From positions 196,416,001-196,480,000 of the forward strand of contig JBITNC010000001.1 in the NCBI GenBank assembly GCA_050084985.1: a DNA stretch of 64,000 bases, read 5' to 3'. The stretch is from Nageia nagi. Its lineage: Eukaryota > Pinophyta. A model generated the notes under the pieces. That model saw only the letters and a program-made list of their open reading frames with translations, was not told the origin of the DNA and ran no database searches. Below, piece after piece: positions 55,201 to 64,000 of the stretch. The position numbers were made by a program, and so were the translations under genes. Numbering within the stretch: the stretch's first letter is position 1; every line of letters begins with the position of its first letter.

Positions 55201-58200
55201 TCCCTCACCTTCCTCACATTCTCGTTCTCCTCCCATTCACCCATTTAGGTTCTCCCCCCTCCCATTCACCCCTTTACCAAAATATTTAACTTATGCTTCA
55301 ATGTATCATAGCAAGAATATTTAAATTTCTTACAAAATATCAAGTATTTATCATAATCTTCAATTGTATTCATAAAAAATAAGTGATTCCTTGTAAAAAC
55401 ATAAATTAATTTTTTTATTTACTTACATAATATTTTTGTAGTCTATTTTACAAATATATAAATACAAAACATATGCCAACTTCAGGAAAATGATACCTTA
55501 TCTTGTTATTTTATTTTATAAGTCTAAACAATTTAAAAATAAATAAATTATAAAAAATATTTCAAAAAATACCAAATCGTCTCCTCCTTTCCCCTTCCAC
55601 TTCTCCCCTTCTCTCCCTCCCCTTACCTCATTCCCTTTTCTTCTCCCCTCCTCCCATTCATCTCTTTACCTTCTCCCTTCTACATCCCCACTTCTTCCTT
55701 CCTTCCATTCACTCTTTTATAAAAAATATTTAACTTATGCTTTAATATATCATAACAAGGATATTTAAATTTCTTCCAAAATATCAAGTATTTATTACTA
55801 ATATATATAATAAACACAAAAAGCTCTAAAATTATTCTTCAATTGTATTCATAAAAAATTAAATGATTCATTGCAAAGATGTAAACTAAATTTTTATTTA
55901 TTTGTATAAAAATTTTGTAGTCCATTTTACAAATACATAAATACAAAATATATGTCAACTTCAAGAAAATTGTATCTTATCTTATTATTTCAATACATAA
56001 TTAATAATTTATAATTAATAAAAGTAAGTAACAAAAAATATCTAACTTATGCTTCGATGTATGATAATAAGAATATTTAACTTTAATATACAAAATATTT
56101 TTATCACTAATATATATACAAACATAAAAGATTCAAAAATAATCTTCAATTGTATTCATAAAACATTAAGTGATTCTTTGTAAGGATGTAAATTAATTTT
56201 TTATTTATTTACATAATATTTTTGTAATCCATTATACAAATATATAAATACAAAATATATGCCAACTTCAAAAAAAATGTATTTTACATATCATTTTATT
56301 TTATAAGTTTAAACAATTTAAAAATAAATAAACAATAGAAATTTTTTCAATAACTATTATCCTCTTTTCTCCTTCCATTTCTTCCCTTCTCTCCCTCCCA
56401 TTCCCCCTCTCTCCTCCCCCCATTCACCCCTTTACCTTCTCCCCCCTCCTCACTTCTTCCCTTCTTCCCTCCTCCAATTCATCCTTTTACTCAAATATTT
56501 AACTTATGCTTCAATGTATTATAACAAGAATATTTAAAATTCTTACAAAATATCAAGTATTTATCATTAATATATATAACAAACACAAAAAATTCAAAAT
56601 TTAATCTTCAATTGTATTCATAAAAAATTAAATGATTAATTGCAAAGATGTAAATTATTTTTTTATTAATTTATATAATATTTTTGTAATCTATTTTACA
56701 AAAATATAAATACAAAATACATGCTAACTTCAAGAAAATGGTACCTTATCTTATTGTTATTTTATTTTATAAATTTAAATAATTTAAAAATAAATAAACA
56801 ATAGAAATTATTTCAATAAATACCAAAGTACCCATCCCCTCCTTCCTTCCCCATTCAACTTCTCACCTGCTCTCCCTCCCTTTCACTCATTCCCCCTTTC
56901 TCCTCCCCTACTCACTTTGCCTCTCTACCTTCTCTCCCATCCCCCTTCTCCCCTTCTCCCCTCCTCCCATTTCACCAATTACCAAAAATATTTAACTTAT
57001 TCTTTAATGTATCATAACAAGAATATTTAATTTTTTTTTGAAATATCAAGTATTTATCACTAATATATAAAATAAATACAAAAGGTCAAAAATTAATTTT
57101 CAATTGTATTTATAAAAGAATAATGATTCATTGCAAAGATGTAAACTATTTATTTTATTAATTTGCATAATATTTTTGTTTAATTTTACAAATATAAAAA
57201 TACAAAATATATGCCAACTTCAAAAAATGGTACTTATCTTATTGTATCAATATTCAACTATTAATTTGTAATTAAGAAAATTAAGTAATAAAAAATATTT
57301 ATAAACTTATATTTTAATGTATGATAACAAGAATATTTAACTTTGATGTACAAAATGTTTTTATCACTAATATATATACAAACACAAAAGGTTCAAAAAT
57401 GAATTTTCATAAAAAAATTTAGTGATTCATCGTAAAGATGTAAATTATTTTTTTATTTATTTGCATAATATTTTTATTCCATTATACAAATATATAAATA
57501 CAAAATATATGCTAGAAATATTTAATTTTTTAATTTAACTTATCATTTTATTTTATAATTTAAATAATTTAAAAATAAATAAACAATTGAAATTATTTCA
57601 AAGTTATTTCAATAAATAGCAAAGTACCCATCTGCTCCTCCCTTCCCCTTCCACTTCTCTCCTTTTCTCCTTCCCATTCCCCCTTCTCCTCACCTCCACA
57701 CATTTACCTTCTCCCTCATCCCCACTTTTCCTCTCCTTCTATTTGCCCCTTTATAAAAATTGTTTAACTTATGCTTCAATGTATCATTAACAAGAATATT
57801 TAAATTGCTTAGAAAATATCAAGTATTTATCACTAACTTAAATGATTCATTGGAAAGATGCAAAACTATTTTTTTATTTATTTGCATAATATTTTGTAAT
57901 CCATTTTACAAACATATAATAATACAAATATATGCCTTCAAAAAAATGGTACCTTATCTTATTATTATTTTATTTTACAAGTTTAAATTAATTTAAAAAA
58001 TAAAATATACAATAAAAATTATATTTTGTTATATATAATGTACAAAACACACTCAATCTTATCATATTTAAATAGTTTTCTCAAATTAATTATAGAAAAA
58101 ATATTAATTTAATTATATTATTAATAATTAATTATTTTTTTGTTTCAATACATACAATTTGTGATTATTATGATTTGTGTTAAAAATTGTATCAATATGT

Positions 58201-59600
58201 AATTATTAATTTATAATTAAAAAAATATAACCAAAATTATTTAAACAAAACATTTAAACTTTCTTACAAAACATCAAGTATTTATCAATAATATATATAA
58301 CAAACACAAAAGTTCAAAAATTAATCTTCAATTGTATTCATAAAAATTAATTATTATTCATTGCAAAGATATAAATTAATTTTTTATTTATTTGTATAAT
58401 ATTTTTGTAAGCTATTTTATAAATACAAAAATATATCAACTTTAAGAAAATGGTACCTTATCTTGTTGTATCAATATACACTTATTAATTTAAGAAAATT
58501 AAGTAACCAAAATATTTAAATTATGCTTCAATGTATGATAACAAGCATGCTTAACTTTGTGTACAATATTATTTTTTATCACTAATATGTATACAAACAT
58601 AAAAAGTTCAAATATTTTTATTTATTTACATAATATTTTTTAGTCCATTACACAAATTTATTAACTACAAAATATATGCCAACTTCAAGAAAATTGTTCT
58701 TTAACTTGTAATTTTATTTTACAAGTTTAAATAATTTAAAAATAAATAAACAATAAAAATTGTTTCAAAATTATTTCAATAAATACCAAAGTACCCATCA
58801 CCTCCTCCCTTCCACTTCCACTTCTCCCCTCCTTTCCCTCTTATTCCCACCTTCTCCTTTTAGCTTCTCCCATGTCCCCACTTCTCCCATTCGCCCTTTT
58901 ACCCAAAATGTTTAATTTATGCTTCAATGTATCATAACAAGAATATTTAAATTTCTTACAAAATATCTAGATATTTATCACTATAATATATAATATAAAA
59001 GTTTCAAAAATTAATTTTCAATTGTATTCATAAAAAATTAATTGATTCATTACAAAGATGTAAACTAATTTTTTATCTATTTGCATAATATATTTGTAAT
59101 CCATTTTACAAATATATAAATACAAATATATATGCCAACTTAAAAAAAATTGATACTTTATCTTGTTAAAAATAAATACACAATAGAAATTGTTATTGTA
59201 TTATAAATACCAAACTTCATCATATTCAAAAAACAATGTACAAACCACACACAACCTATCAATTTAAATAGTCTTCTCAAATTAATTATAGAAAAAATAT
59301 TACTTTAAATTATATTAGTAATAATTAATTTTTTTTTTTGTTTCATCAATACATGCAATTTATGTGATTATTATAATTTGTGTCAAAAATTGTATCAATA
59401 TGCAATTATTAATTTAAAATTAAAAATATTAAATAACAAAAAATATTTAACTTATGCTACAATATATTATAACAAAATATTTAACCTTTTTACAAAATAT
59501 CAAATATTTATGTTTCAATATCAAACATATAACAAACACAAAAGGTTCAAAATTAATTTTCAATTAATTTTTTATTTATGACAATTATTTTGTAGTCCAT

Positions 59601-60070
59601 TCATATGATCCATTTAATAGGATTTATTTATTGTAAATGCAAGTCTTTTGAATTTAATCCACATCTTTTATACATCCATCCAATAATAAATGATAATAAT
59701 CATTAATTTAGATTAAAAATATTAGTTATTTTTTATTATAAACAATACAAATTCACATCACAATAAAAACCAAAATTTAAAATAATTTTTAATTTAAACT
59801 TAATAAATTAAATATGTAAAAAAAATAAAATCAAAATAGCAGCCAAAAGTGGAAGACACAACCCTAAAGGAGGTTATGGCCATCCTCCTTTAAGGCTTTA
59901 TGAGGGGTTTACCATCCCTCCAAAATAATTTTTTTCATTAATAAATATTGTTTAAGAGTACATTAAAAAAGAATTTAAGTATTACAAAATCAAAATATTA
60001 TTTTGTGTTACCATGATATTGGTTGACAATCCAACAAAAATAAAAAATTGAAATTATATAAAAATAAATT

Positions 60071-60118
<48 letters not shown>

Positions 60119-60300
60119 AACAATTAAGACTTCATTACCTGCAAAATGATGATCAACAAAATATTTCATTAGCATTGTAGGAAAATAAAAAATATTTTTT
60201 CTTGTATATAAAGAATTACTCATTTCTATTTAATTATGGTAAAAAGGATTCTTTATTGCTTGTCAAACTTTAGATAGCCTAATATTCCGATATACAAAAT
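59601..60300. other. AT-rich sequence right of the satellite array
   Basis: No gene is seen. It includes a 31-bp imperfect palindrome (59,864-59,894) and a TA microsatellite. Confidence 0.4.
60079..60116. repeat. (AT)n microsatellite
   Basis: About 19 AT dinucleotides. Confidence 0.95.
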
Positions 60301-61204
60301 AAACACAATGTCTATTGAACAAAATAATTGTTGGAGCTCAAGAAAATATTATAAAACTCTTAGTTGAATATAAAAATAGATCGTGCAAGTTTATTGTAAC
60401 TAAAATTTATCTGACAAAGGAGATTGTGGCTGATGAAAAGAGAATTTGAGGATACAATGCTGTTGATAGACTGAAGACTTCCAAGCTGACGCAGCAAATA
60501 ATATTCATGTCGATACCTAATTGCTTGACATGCCAAGGTTATCCTTTCCCATAGTTTAAAATGCATTAAATTTTGAAAAAGACAGTTGAAAATCTTGGTT
60601 AATACGTAATAGTTTCTGATGTTCATTGCTTAATCTAAGGCGTAAATGTACAAATGTCTTCAATATTTGAGTTATCAAGCAGTAGTTAATGTTTTCATGA
60701 ATCCTACCTTCTTCTGGACTAAGACATTGTTGTGCTTTGAATAATGGTGTTGTTGCCTCTCAGAAGACAACTCTTCTATCAGCTCTGGCTAACATTCTCA
60801 ACAAAGATCTCAAGGCAATTTTCTATGAATAAAAATCGATTATATGTAAAGTAGACTGGGTTTTTACGAATAATAATAACATGGTTGTAGTCATAGCTAT
60901 GAGAGTAATGTTTCCCTTGCGATGGGATCACATTCAAAGGATTTTTACATGGGAAATTTTGTTTTGTCGATAATGAAAAATGTTGTGAATGTTTGAGTTC
61001 TGAATTTGAGAAGTGAATTCATTACATAAGTTTTATCATTATAAACCAAGTAAATCTATAGAATATTCATATAATAAAAACCGTAGGGATTGGACTCTAA
61101 TTGGTGCCATTGACATCGATACCAAAAATGAAGAACAAAAGAACAAACAAAGCAACAGCAGTAGTCAAGCGAGATCAATTCACCTTGCCCAGCAGATACA
61201 TCTA
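60301..61204. other. No gene assigned; possible downstream part of the Nodulin-like relic
   Basis: The base composition is closer to genic DNA than the satellite. An 88-codon minus-strand open frame (60,360-60,626) contains WERITLACQAIRYRHEYYLL. I do not recognise it. Intron or 3' exon sequence of the minus-strand Nodulin-like relic is a plausible reading but unproven. Confidence 0.25.
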
Positions 61205-61700
61205 ACTAGAAGATTGTTTTGAGTAATAATAGCTCCACTCAGACCTACAAGCCCCTTCAATAGACCTATTACCAGACCCTACCCCTAGGAAAATTCTTGA
61301 CATATGTCACGATTACAACAGTGTTAATAAAGGTCATCGAGCTTCCTCCGACAAGTTGGTACAAATACATTTGCCACTCTGCTAGCCTAGCTAATCTGCC
61401 AGTCACAGATAGCCATATCATCAGATATCCACATAAATTCAAGGTCGAACCCACACTCAGAACCACACAAGGACCTGAAAACTCGTTGATGAGCCTAGCA
61501 ATTATACCCACATTTAGTCCTAAATCCTTGAAAAGGCCAACATGTCGATAATTTTTTGATCATATTACAGTGTTGCTTTGATGTGTTGTAGGCCAAAAGG
61601 ACAACATGAAGGAGGAGGTGTTTGCCATCATCTATCGCTTCTTAAGCCCTGAATGACACCGTTGAATTCAGACTCCATCTACACACAGAGCTCATAGACC
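61205..61700 (-). pseudogene. Nodulin-like MFS transporter relic (N-terminal part)
   Basis: The main frame (61,269-61,511) reads GIIARLINEFSGPCVVLSVG, then LCGYLMIWLSVTGRLA, then TFINTVVIVTYVKNFPRGRV. Upstream, one frameshift away near 61,532, it reads FKDLGLNV preceded by YDQKIIDMLA and IKATL. Downstream in another phase (61,215-61,275) it reads VIGLLKGLVGLSGAIITQ. This is the N-terminal half of the plant Nodulin-like domain (PF06813) of the major facilitator superfamily, with several hydrophobic segments. Members are membrane transporters whose substrates are mostly unassigned. At least two frameshifts and the loss of the rest of the protein (normally about 550 residues) make it a relic, unless further exons lie in 60.3-61.2 kb. 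Confidence 0.8.
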
Positions 61701-63255
61701 AAGTTCTGTAAAACCAAACTAAGGATCTAATCAATGAACTCTATGAAAGTCCATCAAAGAGGACATGAAAATTAGATTTTTGATTTGCATATTATAGCTG
61801 AAATTGAGAAGATAAAATCAAATAGTGACCTCCATAAGCCACCAATACTATCGAATGAACGTCATGAATGATATTTTCCAAACTTTTCTTGCATACGCAA
61901 GCAAACACATGCATTTTTGAAGATACAACTTTTTAAAAGTGATAAGCAATAGATTTTTGGTATTTCATTCCTCTTACAACCTTAGCAAACATACTTCCAG
62001 CTTATGCAGCCATGAGAGCTATAGAAGGCTTGGAGATTGTTTCATAAGATGCTTGACATAAGAACATTTTCATCAACTGCAATGATCATAACATGTTCAC
62101 TAAATGATTTCTTTCTAAAGGCTCTAGGGACTTTTCTAAGAAAATGCAATTATTAGATGTAAAACCAACTCTATAACCTTCTCCAGCATTCTTATATCAT
62201 GTGTCGCCATAGGAGCCAACCTCAGAAAGACAAAGATTGTTTGAAAAAATGCAAAACTCAGTTATATTTTCATGGACTCCAATGTTGAAAGTTTATAATT
62301 CATGGCAACATGACTTTACTCAATGGGCATTATCATTGTTCTAACGAATGCAACAAGCAAACAATAGCATCAGCCTGACCTAATTAATTCACCTCTTCCA
62401 ACACCTAAAAGCATGAACCAAATTGGAACAGTTCCATTGGGTTTATATATGCATCAAGGGCTCTGCTAATTTTTAAGCCACATCAATTACGGGATTATGT
62501 CAGATAGTCGTAAGACCTGGAGGGTAGAGAAGGGACACAAGTTATACAATTGAAAGAAGGAACTGGGTTGCTATTGTGTCTTTTATTTTGTTATCATCAT
62601 CTACTACGTATGATGAAATGATAGACAATATTTTACACCAACAAAAACTATTTTTTTTTGTTGCTCGTCTTTTTTGCTCTTGTAGCACATTAGCACCATA
62701 AAGCAAACTGTAGTGCAGGTGCAAAGACCGAAGTCAATTTCCTCATACTTTCCCCTCCCCTGTCTCCATCTCGTTATTCATTCCTAATGATGTACAGTAA
62801 TATCCATTCACCCAAAAATCTATTCATCTGTATAAAGATCCTATGATGAATACTCAAATTGAGATTTAAGAAATGCAAAGAACATTAGCTAAAACTACGA
62901 ACGAATAAATAAAAATTTGCAAAAATAATTAAAACAACATATGGTGCTATAGAATCATCTAAAATTTATCCAAATATTTTACTGATGCAATTCATATATT
63001 AGAATTAAAAAAGGACTAATCACTTATCAAGCAACAAATGCTTCAAAGACTTCTGACCAAGGAGACTCTAGACACACCTATTTTAAATAAAGTTGCAAAG
63101 CCTTGTTTTACCTAATAAGATATTGTATAATATAGTTACAGTTATAGTTAGTCATAAGTGAGATGCAGAAGAGATAATCTCAATACTTCAATTGGTCGAT
63201 CATGGTGATGGTGGTATAGGTGAGGAGTGAAGTGATCTCTGCCCTCTTGGCACTC
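61701..63255. other. Intergenic sequence, no gene recognised
   Basis: It is of mixed composition, less AT-rich than the satellite. It may contain the promoter side of the Nodulin-like relic (minus) and upstream sequence of the bHLH relic (+). No RNA gene or known repeat is seen. Confidence 0.3.
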
Positions 63256-63762
63256 AGCACCTTCCTATATTAATAGTAATTTAGTAGTGGATGCTAGTGT
63301 TGAGTTTGGTACTAGTCCTAATGTTCCCCAAGGGTGTCGGTGTTGAATTTGGATATGAATAGTTACTTTGTTTTAGAAGCATGCTGCCCAAATTGATGTT
63401 GATCCATCTCTATTAAATCATGTGGTATTTGATGAAGAGAGCACCAATAGTAAAACCAATAGTAATTATAACATCAAAGGCAAAAGGAAAGTGATGTTGT
63501 TGCATGGTCGTGGTGATAATAACATCACTACGATACTGATGAAGGGACTAATAACAAGATTAGTGCTTCCAAGGGTGGGCGAGGAGGGAGGCTTTTGGGG
63601 ATGATGGGCTAGGAAATACTACTACTGCAACTGATAATAATAGCTGACAAGGGGAAGAAGGAGGGGTTGACTACAAAGAACCTCATGGTAGAGAGGAGGC
63701 ACAGTAAGAAGCTCAATTATAGACTTTACATTTTTCGCTTAGTTGTTCCCAAAATCAACAAG
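63256..63762 (+). pseudogene. ICE1/SCREAM-like bHLH transcription factor exon, altered basic region
   Basis: The last 36 codons (about 63,652-63,762) read [20 protein letters not shown] followed by YRLY, then VVPKINK. This matches the basic region and helix 1 of the plant ICE1/SCREAM-type bHLH factors, which act in stomatal development and cold response. The exon appears to end after KINK, with a GT directly following at 63,763. As I recall, the family has an intron at this point. Upstream (63,256-63,650) is an Asn/Gly/Asp-rich region with frame changes (VVFDEESTNSKTNSN, then [15 protein letters not shown]), like the variable linker before the domain. In the basic region ERRRR has become ERRHS, so Arg13, a main DNA-contact residue, is Ser. 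Frame changes upstream suggest a pseudogene. Helix 2 is not within the 237 bases that remain in the window. Confidence 0.72.
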
Positions 63763-64000
63763 GTTGGTTGGATTATTTGTCTTTTTAGGATCAGGAGCTC
63801 AAGGGGTGGAATTGTTTTGTTTTTCCTATGCATGGGCTGCTTGACTTATTTCTTTAGATTTGAAATGATGTTTGATCTGGGTGCAATACTTTGATGTCAT
63901 TTCTTCTCTTTTTCTTCCTAAATTATTTTTGTTCTTAGTGCACGATAATATTCACTCCATCTTGTTTCAATTTGTTCTTCTTCTTATTTGGGGGCATCTT
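63763..64000 (+). other. Probable intron following the bHLH exon, cut by window end
   Basis: It starts GTTGGT, then becomes T-rich, as expected for a plant intron. The open frame running on from the exon (to 63,894) loses any resemblance to bHLH helix 2. Confidence 0.4.

Larger units (their letters stand above)
47640..59600. repeat. Satellite-like array of A and B monomers with A-A-B higher-order pattern
   Basis: The landmark phrase tatttaacttatgcttcaat or a variant recurs at about 47,649 (B), 48,087 (A), 48,571 (A), 48,833 (B), 55,280 (A), 55,724 (A), 56,036 (B), 56,493 (A), 56,985 (A), 57,293 (B), 57,756 (A), about 58,230 (A, degenerate), 58,505 (B), 58,906 (A) and 59,437. A monomers continue with tcataacaagaatatttaaa...atcaagtatttatca and most are preceded by an 80-130-bp CT-rich block. 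B monomers lack that block and continue with atttaactttgatgtacaaa. After removing the copia insertion, the A-A-B unit repeats about every 1.15-1.26 kb, at least four times. Confidence 0.85.

Noticed and set aside
47987-58900. CT-rich blocks as polypyrimidine tracts of retroelements or as intron 3' ends
   Set aside because: They recur at a fixed place in satellite monomers, with no LTR start or exon next to them, apart from the chance copia insertion.
61013-61551. + strand open frames at 61,013-61,222 and 61,297-61,551
   Set aside because: They are antisense to the Nodulin-like relic, whose motifs on the minus strand are clear.

Overview
This is nuclear DNA from a seed plant with a large, repeat-rich and AT-rich genome. 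The evidence is several plant-type Ty1/copia and Ty3/gypsy LTR retrotransposons primed by initiator Met tRNA, a plant mobile domain remnant, a DUF4283/zinc-knuckle remnant, and relics of three plant gene families (SWIM/MULE-like, Nodulin-like MFS, ICE1-like bHLH). A gymnosperm is plausible, but the sequence alone does not prove it. I see no intact host gene. Nearly all coding potential is transposon-derived and broken, and many of the open frames are shadows.

Layout. 1-11.5 kb: old, decayed sequence holding a multi-exon relic of a SWIM-type zinc-finger/MULE-like protein (about 1.26-3.17 kb, +), short tandem repeats, an unassigned minus-strand coding remnant, and a minus-strand remnant with two tandem copies of a CACTA-associated (DUF8039-like) domain. 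11.55-16.95 kb: a Ty3/gypsy element on the minus strand with a complete 3' LTR, PPT, gag-PR-RT-RNaseH-IN remnants, PBS and a truncated 5' LTR. 16.98-19.39 kb: a compact, very young non-autonomous LTR element whose two 891-bp LTRs differ at about three positions. It interrupts what looks like the LTR of a Ty1/copia element on the minus strand (LTR pieces 16,955-16,976 and 19,392-19,864; body to about 24.84 kb), which carries an array of about 50-bp repeats near its 3' end.

24.9-35.3 kb: AT-rich sequence, a DUF4283/CCHC remnant (minus), two direct copies of a ~2.4-kb non-coding retroelement and several local duplications. 35.33-44.56 kb: an LTR element on the minus strand that keeps gag but has no recognisable pol. 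It carries an antisense (+) plant mobile domain remnant and a 4 x 191-bp tandem array rich in palindromes. It sits inside the remains of another gypsy element, whose 3' LTR follows at 44.78-45.49 kb.

45.5-47.5 kb: an inverted copy of the 28.7-33.6 kb repeat family. About 47.6-59.6 kb: a satellite-like array of two monomer types in an A-A-B order (about 1.2 kb higher-order unit), with CT-rich blocks in most A monomers. One CT block is interrupted by a complete Ty1/copia element (49,208-55,195) with a perfect 5-bp target-site duplication TTCTC. Premature stops in that element are mostly TAG where Gln (CAG) is expected. 59.6-64 kb: a relic of a Nodulin-like MFS transporter (minus) and, at the right edge, an exon of an ICE1/SCREAM-like bHLH factor (+) with altered basic-region residues.

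The elements do not form a pathway. The window records successive nested insertions, satellite formation and gene decay.
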